Source: Sporosarcina cyprini (GTDB taxonomy: Bacteria > Bacillota > Bacilli > Bacillales_A > Planococcaceae). Taken from it: a stretch of 64,000 bases of DNA. The first letter of the stretch is position 1; each line of letters opens with the position of its first letter. Positions 34,789 through 43,543 of this stretch are shown here, one piece after another. The stretch spans positions 1 through 64,000 of the forward strand of contig NZ_JAKMHX010000030.1 in NCBI RefSeq assembly GCF_022048975.1, read 5' to 3'. Under the pieces are notes generated by a model that saw only the letters and a list, made by a program, of their open reading frames with translations, made no database searches and was not told where the DNA came from. The position numbers and the translations under genes were made by a program.

Positions 34789-35298
34789 GTGATTTATGTG
34801 AATGTAAGGGCGATCATCGTAAAAGAAACACCAGCAGGCGAGGAAGTGTTAATTCAACGTCGTGTGAAGGATCATGAAAAAGGGAGGCCATTTGAATTGC
34901 CAGGAGGAAGAATCGAGCAGTTCGAATCACTTCTTGATTGTTTAAAAAGGGAATTGAAAGAAGAAACCGGATTGGATATAGAGAATATTCTCGATCCGAT
35001 TGATCTCGTGGAGACAGTAGCGAAGGATGGTTTTAAGGTTGAATGTATGAGACCTTTTGCTGTTTATCAGACAATTGATGGACCTGTCGATTCCATGGGG
35101 GTTTATTTTCGATGTAAAGCAAAAGGCAGTCTTTTAGAAAAAGGTGATGAAACGGATATGATTGGCTGGGTCAGCCTCGAGAGACTGCAATCCCTTATAG
35201 AGCACGATGAATTTTGCGGAGTGGACAAAGCGGGAGTTGAGTTTTACCTTACTGACTACAATCGGAAAAATGCACAGTCCTTATTCAAAGTTGAATGA
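34789..35298 (+). CDS. Nudix hydrolase
   Basis: A 169-residue (or 176 from ATG 34768) Nudix protein. The Nudix box GX5EX7REUXEEXGU is present from 'GGRIEQFESLLDCLKREL' through 'KEETGLD', so it should hydrolyse a nucleoside diphosphate linked to another moiety. GTG 34789 is preferred because AAAGGAG (34771-34777) lies inside the longer frame, although the 11-nt spacing is long. Substrate unknown. Confidence 0.82.
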   Translation: MIYVNVRAIIVKETPAGEEVLIQRRVKDHEKGRPFELPGGRIEQFESLLDCLKRELKEETGLDIENILDPIDLVETVAKDGFKVECMRPFAVYQTIDGPVDSMGVYFRCKAKGSLLEKGDETDMIGWVSLERLQSLIEHDEFCGVDKAGVEFYLTDYNRKNAQSLFKVE

Positions 35299-35347
35299 AC
35301 AGCATTTCCCTCACCTCTTTTGTATAATGGACAAAGAGGTGATCCTA

Positions 35348-35773
35348 TTGTTTATTGCAGAAAAGCAAATTGAAATTAGATACGCAGAGACCGACCAAAT
35401 GGGTGTCGTCTATCATGCGAATTACTTAGTGTGGATGGAAATTGGGCGGACCCGGTTGATTAGTGAGCTGGGATTTACATATGCCGGTTTGGAAGAACAG
35501 GGTTATCTTTCACCGGTCATTGATTTATCCATTCAATATAAAGCGGCGATGCGTTATGGGCAAGTTGCGACGGTCCGAACTTGGGTGGAATCTCACGGGA
35601 AATTGCGTACGGTGTATGGCTATGAAATCCTTCATGAGGATGGAACCGTGGCGGCGACCGCGACTTCTGAGCATATTTTAGTGAAAAAAGACAGCTTCCG
35701 GCCGATTGCCCTCAGTAAAATTGATCCTGTCTGGGATGCCAAATATACTGAAATTCAACGGGTTGCAGACTGA
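35348..35773 (+). CDS. yneP: YneP-like acyl-CoA thioesterase (hotdog fold)
   Basis: A 141-residue 4-hydroxybenzoyl-CoA thioesterase/YbgC-type enzyme. The signature 'IRYAETDQMGVVYHANYLVW' contains the catalytic Asp. The start is TTG 35348, about 6 nt after AAAGAGGTG; a much longer upstream open frame overlaps the Nudix gene and is not used. B. subtilis has yneP-yneQ at this point downstream of citB, and the order is kept here. It overlaps yneQ by one base. Confidence 0.85.
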   Translation: MFIAEKQIEIRYAETDQMGVVYHANYLVWMEIGRTRLISELGFTYAGLEEQGYLSPVIDLSIQYKAAMRYGQVATVRTWVESHGKLRTVYGYEILHEDGTVAATATSEHILVKKDSFRPIALSKIDPVWDAKYTEIQRVAD

Positions 35774-36087
35774 TGGCGTTCGGGATTGACCGCAAGGAGC
35801 TGATGGCCTGGAAAAAGGCAGTCGAAAACGGACATATCGCTTTTTTAACGCATTATTGGCTGGACGACCGCTTCCCTGGTTGCAAGACGGTAACGAAAGT
35901 GGGCTGTTCTGATCTTCCGAAGCTGATCCGTTGGGGCGAGAAGTACGGCCTGAAGCCTGAGTGGATTGATCACCGGAAAGACTACCCGCATTACGATTTA
36001 TTTGGCAAGCAAGAACGGACCATTCTCGAGCAAGAAGGCAAGATCGAACAGCTTCATCGTTTCTATCCAGAAATAGCCAAATCCTGA
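35773..36087 (+). CDS. yneQ: YneQ-like conserved protein
   Basis: A 104-residue soluble protein. 'GHIAFLTHYWLDDRFPGCKT', 'VTKVGCSDLPKLIRWGEKYG' and 'WIDHRKDYPHYDLFG' are conserved-looking blocks of the YneQ family. The assignment also rests on its place after yneP with a TGATG overlap. Function unknown. Confidence 0.72.
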   Translation: MAFGIDRKELMAWKKAVENGHIAFLTHYWLDDRFPGCKTVTKVGCSDLPKLIRWGEKYGLKPEWIDHRKDYPHYDLFGKQERTILEQEGKIEQLHRFYPEIAKS

Positions 36088-36102
36088 TCGTTGTAAATAC
36101 AG

Positions 36103-36134
36103 AAGACACTGTCATTATGATAGTGTCTTTTTTC
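36103..36134 (+). terminator. Terminator of yneP-yneQ
   Basis: AAGACACT..TC / GATAGTGTCTT stem followed by TTTTT. Confidence 0.85.
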
Positions 36135-36151
36135 TTGCCGACAGACTTCGA

Positions 36152-36179
36152 ACGTTAGGTAGGCTGAAGGCATAGTATA
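36152..36179 (+). promoter_or_regulatory. Possible sigma-K promoter
   Basis: AC at 36152-36153, 17-nt gap, then CATAGTATA (36171-36179), which fits the sigma-K -10 pattern CATANNNTA. It lies 29 nt before the ATP-grasp gene. Sigma K drives late mother-cell (coat) genes. Confidence 0.5.
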
Positions 36180-36208
36180 CAGGGAACTGAGAAAGGAGAA
36201 GTAGCTGC

Positions 36209-37405
36209 ATGACATCGATTGTTTTTATCGAAAGCGTACAATTCGGTGCGGCGAGAGATGCACTCCAAGCATCAAAGCAGCTGGGATACACTCCTATTCT
36301 TCTCACGGAAAAACGATCGATTGCTAATATGCCGCACGAATGGGGCAGTACAGCCTTGATCTTTCACGTCGAACTCACAGAAACGCAAATTCGGGATGTA
36401 TTGGATCATCTGCGCAAAGAGGGACACCACTTGCAGGCTGTTATCAGCTTCGTCGAACCTTATGTGTCCTTGGCTGCCCGATTGTCGAATGAATATTGTC
36501 AAACTGTCTTATCCGCCGATGCACTTAGCTGTATGGAGAATAAACTCCATACGAGACACGCGCTTGCATCGTTGGATGTTAACCCGGTTTATTTCGATAT
36601 AACAGAAGAGCTACATCGTGCAGTTGCTTTCCCGGCAGTCATTAAATCATCCTTTTCTAAGGGATCCCGTGACGTCTACTATATCCGGACAGCTGAGGAG
36701 CTGGCTACTGCCCGCTATAAGCTGACTTCCAGACATACGGACACAGTTATACTGCTAGAAACTTACATGGAAGGAATTCAGTACATGGTAGAAGTGATGG
36801 TTCGAGATCACTTGCCTCAAATCGTGGCAGTTGCCGAACAAGAAGTTTCTGGCGACGGGAAGTTTATCGTAACGGGCTATTCCATCGGCAATGTCCTTCC
36901 AAAGAAGGATTATGATGAACTGCTGAAGTTGGTCGGAGAAATAGTAGGGACGTTACATATAACAAATGCTGCGTTTCATTTAGAAATGCGTCTTACGTCT
37001 CAGGGCTGGAAACTGATTGAACTCAATCCAAGAATGGCGGGTTTTACGATGAACCAAATGATTGGTGAAGCGTATGGAATTAATTTAGCAAAAGAAACTG
37101 TGCGCTTGTACGCAGGTGAAGTCCCGCTCTTAACGAAAATTAAAGAATGTGCCGTATATACATATTGTATGACAACGGATCTATGCGGCATCTTCCGGGG
37201 CATTTCTGGTTTAGAGGAAGCTGCGGCTCAACCTGGCGTCAAAGCCGCGCAGCTGCTTGTAAAAACAGGTGACATCGTAGGTCCAGCGATGTCGATGGGC
37301 CAGCGGTATGGCTATGTGATGGCGACCGGAGACAGTGTGGAGCTGGCAAGGGAACGGGCAATGGAAGCGGCTCGCCTCATTGCTTTTTATATAGAAGAAA
37401 TTTGA
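36209..37405 (+). CDS. ATP-grasp ligase, CarnS/BacD-like (paralogue 1)
   Basis: A 398-residue ATP-grasp enzyme: N-terminal Rossmann-like pre-ATP domain (1-100, 'MTSIVFIESVQFGAARDAL'), then the grasp domain with nucleotide-binding 'FPAVIKSSFSKGSRDVYYI', 'ILLETYMEGIQYMVEVMV' and the metal-binding 'WKLIELNPRMAGFTM', and a C-terminal lid. The closest style is the amino-acid/dipeptide ligases (carnosine-synthase-like, BacD-like), which form amide bonds through acyl-phosphates. GAAAGGAGAAG precedes ATG 36209. It forms an operon with the CotZ-like gene 28 bp downstream. A paralogue lies at 40179-41402. The product is not known; spore-envelope chemistry is inferred from context. Confidence 0.8.
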   Translation: MTSIVFIESVQFGAARDALQASKQLGYTPILLTEKRSIANMPHEWGSTALIFHVELTETQIRDVLDHLRKEGHHLQAVISFVEPYVSLAARLSNEYCQTVLSADALSCMENKLHTRHALASLDVNPVYFDITEELHRAVAFPAVIKSSFSKGSRDVYYIRTAEELATARYKLTSRHTDTVILLETYMEGIQYMVEVMVRDHLPQIVAVAEQEVSGDGKFIVTGYSIGNVLPKKDYDELLKLVGEIVGTLHITNAAFHLEMRLTSQGWKLIELNPRMAGFTMNQMIGEAYGINLAKETVRLYAGEVPLLTKIKECAVYTYCMTTDLCGIFRGISGLEEAAAQPGVKAAQLLVKTGDIVGPAMSMGQRYGYVMATGDSVELARERAMEAARLIAFYIEEI

Positions 37406-37432
37406 TCACCTGGCCGGAAGGAGAGGAAACGA

Positions 37433-37837
37433 TTGGTACAGTGCTCGATATGTTCCGCTTTACAAGAGCTGAAAAGGGAGCAAGAATTGTTAACTTGTCA
37501 ACAAACGCAATTTCGATTTATTAAACGATTGAAGGACTACGATTGCATTCCCTTCACGTTATCGACTGCCAACCGTCGTTTTCATGCCTTTCACCAAGGG
37601 AAGCCGACACCATTTTTCACATTGCAATCGATAGACGAGGAGACCGGCTGCGTGGTGTTGACACTTCTTGAACCGCTGGATATGGAAGGGAATCACGCCT
37701 TTCCGGCTGATCAGTTTTTTACGCTTCGAAAAACGGATAGCTGCGTGACCATTGTCCCGTGCTGTTTTTGCAGCATAGAGGCTCTTCCGCTGGAATGCGT
37801 AGGACGCCCCTTGCCGATCCGGGAGCAAAAAGGATAA
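37433..37837 (+). CDS. CotY/CotZ-family spore coat protein
   Basis: A 134-residue cysteine-rich protein. The C-terminal half matches the CotZ pattern: 'TGCVVLTLLEPLDMEG', 'FFTLRKTDSCVTIVPCCFCS' and 'IEALPLECVG' parallel B. subtilis CotZ's 'CCATLSILRPVDVKG', '[20 protein letters not shown]' and 'IQCLSPELV'. About nine cysteines are present. CotY/CotZ form disulfide-linked lattices in the outer coat and crust or exosporium base. The start is a TTG at 37433 with GGAGAGG upstream. Co-transcription with a peptide-ligase-like gene under a sigma-K-like promoter is the main link of this cluster to the spore coat. Confidence 0.8.
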   Translation: MVQCSICSALQELKREQELLTCQQTQFRFIKRLKDYDCIPFTLSTANRRFHAFHQGKPTPFFTLQSIDEETGCVVLTLLEPLDMEGNHAFPADQFFTLRKTDSCVTIVPCCFCSIEALPLECVGRPLPIREQKG

Positions 37838-37934
37838 AAGATATTGTCAACTACACACTTGTCCGTTGCCAATCTGTCTTTGTTTGAATGTATTAGAGAT
37901 AGATTATGCATTTACGCAAAGGAGATTCGGTATC

Positions 37935-40106
37935 ATGACAATAATAGGGATGCTGCACCATCGTAAAGATCCGCGCACTGTCATCAAATCATACGCCTAT
38001 GCAGCTGTGGCGAAAGCGGAAGGCGCCACATTTTTTTATTTTTCACCGGGAGAAGTGAATTTCGTGAATCGTTCCATCCGGGGACAAGTGTATGAAAATG
38101 GAAATTGGGTGGAAAGGGTTATGCCTTTTCCAGACGTTATTTATAATGCCGGGAGCCCTGAAAAATTAGCCAAATCCAAAACAGTGCTTGCCAAATTAAA
38201 AAGTGAGATCCCGTTTACGACGCATTCCATCGGCAATAAGTGGAGCGTCGCCAACCGTCTGAAGGAAGGGAAGGAGTTTGCGAATTACTTAATTCCATCC
38301 GAAATTGTAAAAGATGTGGATCAGTTACTGAAATTCATGACCGCTTTTCAGCGAATTGTATTTAAGCCGGTCGATGGCCGAAAAGGCAAAGGGATTTATT
38401 TTATAGAAAAGAAAGATCATCGCTATGCGGTCACTTTTAATACAACGATGCAATGGTATTCAGAGCAGCAGCTTGCAAAATTCATTGAAACCAAGCTGAA
38501 AACAGAACCTTTCATCTTGCAGCCGTATATCCAATCAGTGACCAAGTCTGGGCAAGTGTTCGATTTTCGGCTGCATGTGCAGAAAAACGGAGAAGGCGAA
38601 TGGGTGATCACGACCATTTATCCACGCGTAGCCCCGCATGGATCGATTATCGCCAACATTAACAATGGCGGCTATACCAATTACCTGGATCCATTTTTAG
38701 AACAGGAATTCGGCACGGATGCCTTTAATATCCGAAAGACGCTGGAGTTTTTTTCATTGTCCCTAGCCCGCCACTTGGATGAATTGCAAATGGTCCAATT
38801 TGGAGAAATGATTGACGAAATTGGTGTCGATATCGGCATGGATGAAAACAGGAAGCTGTGGATCTATGAAGTGAACTGGCGTCCCGGATGCCCGCCTGCT
38901 TTTTATTTGGAGTTGGATGTAGTAATTAACGGGATTCGCTACGCCATGTACGTGGCTAAAAATCAACGGAAAATGAAGGAGCAAATCCGAGAAGTAAAGC
39001 GCAGGAACTTGAATAAGGAAGGTGTAATGCCAGTCATCGGTATTACCGGAAGCGCAGGCAAGACGACAACGAAAGCGTTTGTCGCTTCCATCCTGTCGAA
39101 GAAGTGGAATGTGTTCGAGTCGAAGGATTATTGGAATACGACCGAGCATACGAAGCAGCACGCCGCGTTACTCACTCCTTCACACGATGCGGCTGTACTG
39201 GAATATGGGATGGCGTATCCTGGCGTCATTACGGAGCATTGCAGCATCATCCAGCCGACAATCAGCATTGTCACAAACATCGGGCATGCGCATATTGGTA
39301 ATTTTAACGGGGATCCCCGCGGTATCGCAAAAGCCAAGTCCGAAATCATTCATGGCATGGATCAGCATGGCATCTTGATTGTCAACGCGGATGATAAGAA
39401 TTCAAGGTTTTTGGAGACGCAAAAATTCAAAGGCAAGATTTATATCGTCGGTATTCATACCGAAAAGGCTCATTATCGTGCGTTTGATCTTCAATACTCC
39501 GAGCAAGGCATGTCATTTAAAATGAATTTGCAAGGTCAAAAGATGGAATTCTTCATCCCGATTTTAGGGGAGCATCATGTGTATAATGCATTGAATGCGA
39601 TTGCGGTAGCCGATTTGCTTGGGTTTACAGCGCTTGAAATTAAACTTGGCCTGTTGTTCCGGAAACCGCCGCGACGGTTGACGCTCTATGATTTGAAAGA
39701 CGGCATTACGGTCATTGACGATACGGTCCATTCCCATCCGGAAGGCGTGAAGGCGGCCCTTGACGTACTCGATAATATTGCGAAACATCGGAAAGTGGCG
39801 ATTATCGGCCAGATGCGTGAGCTCGGTGATCTGCGTGAAGCGGAATATGAGAAGGTCGGTCAATATGTGAAAAAGCTAGGGATTGATCTCTTTATTACGT
39901 ATGGTTTTCGTACCGAAGAGATGGGAGCTGCTGCGAAAAAAGCTGGCTTTCCAGCACAAAATATTCATCATTTCACCGATCGAGAAAAGCTGCATGACTT
40001 GCTGAAGAAGCTCGTCCGCAAGAACGATACGATTCTTGTCAAAGGAGCGAGCAAAACGAATATGTTTGATACTGTTAAATTTCTGGATCAGCAATTTAAA
40101 CAGTAG
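37935..40106 (+). CDS. YheC/YheD-type ATP-grasp fused to a MurF-like ligase
   Basis: A 723-residue two-enzyme fusion. Residues 1-350 are a YheC/YheD-like ATP-grasp domain ('PFTTHSIGNKWSVANRLKEG', 'IVFKPVDGRKGKGIYFI', metal-binding 'LWIYEVNWRPGCPPAF'). Residues 365-723 are Mur-ligase central and C-terminal domains: P-loop 'GITGSAGKTTTK' (about 369-380), 'TNIGHAHIGNF', 'GEHHVYNALNAIAVADLLG' and 'DDTVHSHPEGVKAAL', a variant of the MurF DD(S/T)YNANP motif. The order ATP-grasp then Mur ligase is that of cyanophycin synthetase. ATG 37935 follows AAAGGAG. This is a candidate polymerising or sequential ligase; substrates unknown. Confidence 0.82.
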   Translation: MTIIGMLHHRKDPRTVIKSYAYAAVAKAEGATFFYFSPGEVNFVNRSIRGQVYENGNWVERVMPFPDVIYNAGSPEKLAKSKTVLAKLKSEIPFTTHSIGNKWSVANRLKEGKEFANYLIPSEIVKDVDQLLKFMTAFQRIVFKPVDGRKGKGIYFIEKKDHRYAVTFNTTMQWYSEQQLAKFIETKLKTEPFILQPYIQSVTKSGQVFDFRLHVQKNGEGEWVITTIYPRVAPHGSIIANINNGGYTNYLDPFLEQEFGTDAFNIRKTLEFFSLSLARHLDELQMVQFGEMIDEIGVDIGMDENRKLWIYEVNWRPGCPPAFYLELDVVINGIRYAMYVAKNQRKMKEQIREVKRRNLNKEGVMPVIGITGSAGKTTTKAFVASILSKKWNVFESKDYWNTTEHTKQHAALLTPSHDAAVLEYGMAYPGVITEHCSIIQPTISIVTNIGHAHIGNFNGDPRGIAKAKSEIIHGMDQHGILIVNADDKNSRFLETQKFKGKIYIVGIHTEKAHYRAFDLQYSEQGMSFKMNLQGQKMEFFIPILGEHHVYNALNAIAVADLLGFTALEIKLGLLFRKPPRRLTLYDLKDGITVIDDTVHSHPEGVKAALDVLDNIAKHRKVAIIGQMRELGDLREAEYEKVGQYVKKLGIDLFITYGFRTEEMGAAAKKAGFPAQNIHHFTDREKLHDLLKKLVRKNDTILVKGASKTNMFDTVKFLDQQFKQ

Positions 40107-40115
40107 GAAGAACTG

Positions 40116-40146
40116 CCGTTTCCCGACGTTCGGGGAACGGTTTTTT
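40116..40146 (+). terminator. Terminator of the fusion gene
   Basis: CCGTTTCCC/GGGGAACGG stem followed by six T residues, 10 nt after the stop. Confidence 0.88.
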
Positions 40147-40153
40147 CATGCCA

Positions 40154-40191
40154 TAAAAAAACGAGGAAAAGTGTGCTTTCACTTTTCCTCG
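40154..40191 (-). terminator. Terminator overlapping the end of the minus-strand ATP-grasp gene
   Basis: CGAGGAAAAGTG/CACTTTTCCTCG form a perfect 12-bp stem followed by TTTTTTT on the minus strand. The stem includes the last codons and stop of the gene. Confidence 0.85.
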
Positions 40192-41402
40192 GACAAATGA
40201 AATGTAATTTCTTTCGCGGCATCTTCAGCATTCCGCCTCGCCTGCAGCAAGGTGTCTCCAGTCGCAATAATGTATGCGTAACGGTGTCCCATGGAAAGTG
40301 GTGGAATGAGCACGGTGCCTTTCCGCGGCTTCACATACACTTCTACGACTCCCGGCGCTTTCCGTGCCCTCGCTTTGCCTGTCACTTTTTCAAGCTTTCC
40401 TTTTTCCGAAACGATGACGTAATGAGTGTAAATATGCTGTTTCCTTGAAGGGGTAATGTTTGGAACGCCCCCTGTGTAAAGCCGGATAGTTTCTTTCACC
40501 AAATTAAAACCGAATGCAGCTTCTAGCATCTTGTTCATAGCCCCACCTGAAATCCGGGGATTGATTTCGATTAGTTTCCATCCTTTTGGCGAACGTCGCA
40601 ATTCGAGATGCATCGCTCCGTTTTCCATACCAAAGCGTTTCACAATCGATTTGATAATTTGTTCAACAGGTGATTTCATCATTTCCGGAACATCGACCAT
40701 CACGCCATAGCCGGTAATTATAAAACGTTTGCCAGCCGTCACTTCCTGTTTCATGAAGCCGGCAATTTTCACTGTTCCTTTGTGTATGAGTGCTTCTACT
40801 AAATATTGTTCTCCTTCGATGTACTCCTCCAAAATGATAGGATTCTCCGGAGAGTTGTCATGCAGTTTGTTCATATGTTTGGCGAGCTGTTTACTGTTCT
40901 TTGCCAAGAGAACATCTTTCGAGCCAGTGGAATGTGGGGATTTGACGATGACTGGATAACCAAGATTCATCGAGTCAGTTGAATAGGTGTCCCATTCTTC
41001 AGGCTGGATGATGGAATGCTTCGGGGTAAATGGATAATTTTTCAGCAACTCTCTCGTTGCCGCTTTATTTTCCATCGTTGTTACTGCGACTGTCGAAGCG
41101 ACATTTGTACAAAATTCATCCTGTAATGCAGACGCAATATGCACGTACGAATCGACAAAGCTAAGAATCGATTTAATAGCCAGCCCCCGGTCGGAGAGCT
41201 CTGCAATTTTTTTCTTCATCGCTTTGATATCCGTCGTCTCAATTTGAACCATCTCATGCACATCTTTGTACTCTTCCCGCTGCCGCAACTGCTTTTCATT
41301 ACTTGTAAAGAGCACTGTAAAATAACCGAGGTCCCCGGCCGCCCGGATTGCCTCACGGCTTGATCCGGATTTGTTTGTTCCAATAAATATGATTGTTTTC
41401 AA
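40179..41402 (-). CDS. ATP-grasp ligase, CarnS/BacD-like (paralogue 2)
   Basis: A 407-residue paralogue of the gene at 36209: the N-terminus 'KTIIFIGTNKSGSSREAI', 'YPVIVKSPHSTGSKDVLLA', 'PIILEEYIEGEQYLVEAL' and 'WKLIEINPRISGGAMNKM' align in order. The start is TTG 41402, 8 nt after AAGGAG, giving an N-terminus matching the paralogue; GTG 41411 would overlap the ribosome site. On the minus strand CATACGATA (41453-41445) fits the sigma-K -10 pattern, although an AC at the right -35 distance is not evident. It is divergent from the MurF-like gene at 41586. Amide-bond formation is inferred from the family. Confidence 0.8.
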   Translation of the reverse strand: MKTIIFIGTNKSGSSREAIRAAGDLGYFTVLFTSNEKQLRQREEYKDVHEMVQIETTDIKAMKKKIAELSDRGLAIKSILSFVDSYVHIASALQDEFCTNVASTVAVTTMENKAATRELLKNYPFTPKHSIIQPEEWDTYSTDSMNLGYPVIVKSPHSTGSKDVLLAKNSKQLAKHMNKLHDNSPENPIILEEYIEGEQYLVEALIHKGTVKIAGFMKQEVTAGKRFIITGYGVMVDVPEMMKSPVEQIIKSIVKRFGMENGAMHLELRRSPKGWKLIEINPRISGGAMNKMLEAAFGFNLVKETIRLYTGGVPNITPSRKQHIYTHYVIVSEKGKLEKVTGKARARKAPGVVEVYVKPRKGTVLIPPLSMGHRYAYIIATGDTLLQARRNAEDAAKEITFHLSEEK

Positions 41403-41585
41403 AAAGTCCACTCCTTAGCTGATCAAGCGAAAACCATTCCTTTCTATCGTATGTCGGATTGTGCTGGGTACATGGTCAAGTATCTTGATGTCTGAAGGTT
41501 TTCATTGCATGAAAAAAGGTGTTAGTCCAAGCATCCGAAGGTCGTTTGCATATACTGAAACATGCGAAAGGAGTGAAATACAACG

Positions 41586-42962
41586 ATGAAACCGTTAACC
41601 GTGGGCCAAATCAGAAAGAGGCTGGGGGGCGAATTAATTCAAGGCTCGGATCAAATGATTGTCAAGCATGGCGCATATCGAATCAAGCAGCTAAAGCAAC
41701 CGCATACCATCTTATTCATGCGAAAAAATATTGTCGATTGGGAGAAGCTGAAAGACTATTTTCCACTCGTCCTTGTGACGGATTCGGAGGAAGGAAACAA
41801 TACACATCTCGCCGATTTGACAATTATCCGTGTTGCTGATGCCAATGATGCTTATTGGTCTTTTGTCGATTACTATCGGTCTTTGCTGGATCTCCCGGTC
41901 ATCGCCATTACAGGGACATCCGGAAAAACGACGACTAAAGAAATGATCCGGCATATATTATCAGCTCGAAAGAAGATTGCCAGCACGAACAGCAGTAATA
42001 ATTCCCGAACAGCGCATCTGCATTATTTACTCAGCATCGATGAAGATACCGAAGCGGCCGTATTTGAAACGGCTGTCGGCGCTCCTGGAGATATTTTAAA
42101 TGCGGGCAGGTATTTCAAGCCGACCATCGGCATCATCACCAATATCGGGGAACATCACTTGAACTATTGCACGACGTTGGAAAGCTATATTGAAGCAAAA
42201 TGTGAATTGTTCACTGCAGTCGGAGAGACAGGATCGATGATATTGAATATGGACGATCCGACCATCCGCAAAGTATATCGAAATTACAAAGGGAAAATCA
42301 TCACTGTCGGAATCAACGGAGCTTACGACTATGCCGCGAAAGATGTCCAATTTACAGATGGCGGTATGCGGTTCTATTTAGACCATGGGGGTGAGAGGCA
42401 TTCCATTTTTGTGCCGGGATATGGAAACCATCAAGTGAGCAATGCTTTGGCAGCTATAGCGGCAGTCCATCAAATCGGCATATCACTGCGTGAGGCGGCA
42501 AACGGTCTGAAGACCTTCTCGCCATTGAACAAGCAATTGCAAGTTCAAGAAGGCATCAAAGGATCGATCTTAATTGATGATACATGGAGTCTAACGACCA
42601 CCTCCTTGCAAGCAGCACTGAATGTATTAAATGAAATCGGGCGGGGAAAGAAAAAAATTGCGATTATCGGCACCATCACCGACCTTGGTTCCTGGGGATA
42701 TATCATTCATAAAAATGCAGGGGATATACTCGCCAATAGTGGAATCGATGTCCTCGTAACAATTGGAAAGCATGCGCGAATTATGGCGCAAACCGTAGCA
42801 AAAACAAGAAAAAAACAGAAGATCATGGCTTTTAATAACCATATCCGCGCAATTGAATTTATCCAGGACATGATAGATGACCAGTCTGTCGTCCTTGTTA
42901 AAGGCGATATGTATAGCAAATCGGTAAATTTGGTTGCAGCCTCACTAAAGAAGAAAAGCTGA
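41586..42962 (+). CDS. Stand-alone MurF-like ligase (paralogue 1)
   Basis: A 458-residue Mur-ligase-family protein with all three domains: N-terminal substrate domain (1-105), ATPase domain with P-loop 'ITGTSGKTTTKEMI' (about residues 108-121), 'GIITNIGEHHLNY' and 'GYGNHQVSNALAAIAAVHQ', and a C-terminal domain. The MurF DDxYNANP motif is altered to 'DDTWSLTTTSLQAAL'. The N-terminal domain has no recognisable UDP-MurNAc-binding motif. It is 35-40% alike by eye to the gene at 44626, though no alignment was run. GAAAGGAGTG precedes the ATG, and CATATACT (41549-41556) may be a sporulation-type -10. Probably not peptidoglycan synthesis. Confidence 0.8.
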   Translation: MKPLTVGQIRKRLGGELIQGSDQMIVKHGAYRIKQLKQPHTILFMRKNIVDWEKLKDYFPLVLVTDSEEGNNTHLADLTIIRVADANDAYWSFVDYYRSLLDLPVIAITGTSGKTTTKEMIRHILSARKKIASTNSSNNSRTAHLHYLLSIDEDTEAAVFETAVGAPGDILNAGRYFKPTIGIITNIGEHHLNYCTTLESYIEAKCELFTAVGETGSMILNMDDPTIRKVYRNYKGKIITVGINGAYDYAAKDVQFTDGGMRFYLDHGGERHSIFVPGYGNHQVSNALAAIAAVHQIGISLREAANGLKTFSPLNKQLQVQEGIKGSILIDDTWSLTTTSLQAALNVLNEIGRGKKKIAIIGTITDLGSWGYIIHKNAGDILANSGIDVLVTIGKHARIMAQTVAKTRKKQKIMAFNNHIRAIEFIQDMIDDQSVVLVKGDMYSKSVNLVAASLKKKS

Positions 42963-43058
42963 TCACCCCTTATTGAAAGGCCATGATGGACAAACACCAA
43001 GCCGCTATCGCAGGGCCGTTAATATTCTACAGTATAAAAGTGAAGGGAGGGATTTCTA

Positions 43059-43493
43059 ATGGGTATTGTTTGCCCTTGTGGCGTACGCGTCAATGCAGTG
43101 TCGCAACATAATCGGGTCAAATTTGAAGGTGTACCCGGCACCGTCTGCGGGACGATCACCTATACCGCAAATGTCTGTGTGTCCACACCAAGCAGTTCAC
43201 GGCTGACATTGCGTTTCGTTGACACCGAGAATAACGGTGCACGGAATTTTACGTTCCATGCAACTTCCTTTAAGCAAGTGACTTGCTGCGGAGGAGACTA
43301 TCGCTGTGATGTGACGGTCAAAGGCACGGGCGTCATCAATGGAATCACGTATGGCTTTCAAGCCATCTTCAGTGATTATTCCAAAATGGCAAAAGCCGAT
43401 GTGGTGAAGGAATTCGAGATTTACGATTTCTTTGACCAATTGGGGGCTGCTCCAGTCAAGCAAGGTTCCATTGAGGCTCGCGGCTGTAAGTAA
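43059..43493 (+). CDS. Cysteine-rich beta-type protein, suspected spore-surface component
   Basis: A 144-residue protein with no signal peptide, about eight cysteines ('GIVCPCGVRVN', 'GTVCGTITYTANVCVST', 'QVTCCGGDYRCDV', 'ARGCK') and a strand-rich, hydroxyl-rich body. AAGGGAGGG precedes ATG 43059. It has no similarity I can name. Cysteine content, lack of export signal and neighbours (CotZ-like and YheC/D-like genes) suggest a mother-cell-made coat or exosporium protein, perhaps the acceptor of the ligases. This is inference. Confidence 0.55.
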   Translation: MGIVCPCGVRVNAVSQHNRVKFEGVPGTVCGTITYTANVCVSTPSSSRLTLRFVDTENNGARNFTFHATSFKQVTCCGGDYRCDVTVKGTGVINGITYGFQAIFSDYSKMAKADVVKEFEIYDFFDQLGAAPVKQGSIEARGCK

Positions 43494-43543
43494 GTCAAAG
43501 AACTGATTGGGAAACTTGCTTGATTCGGAAAGTGGTGAAGCGA

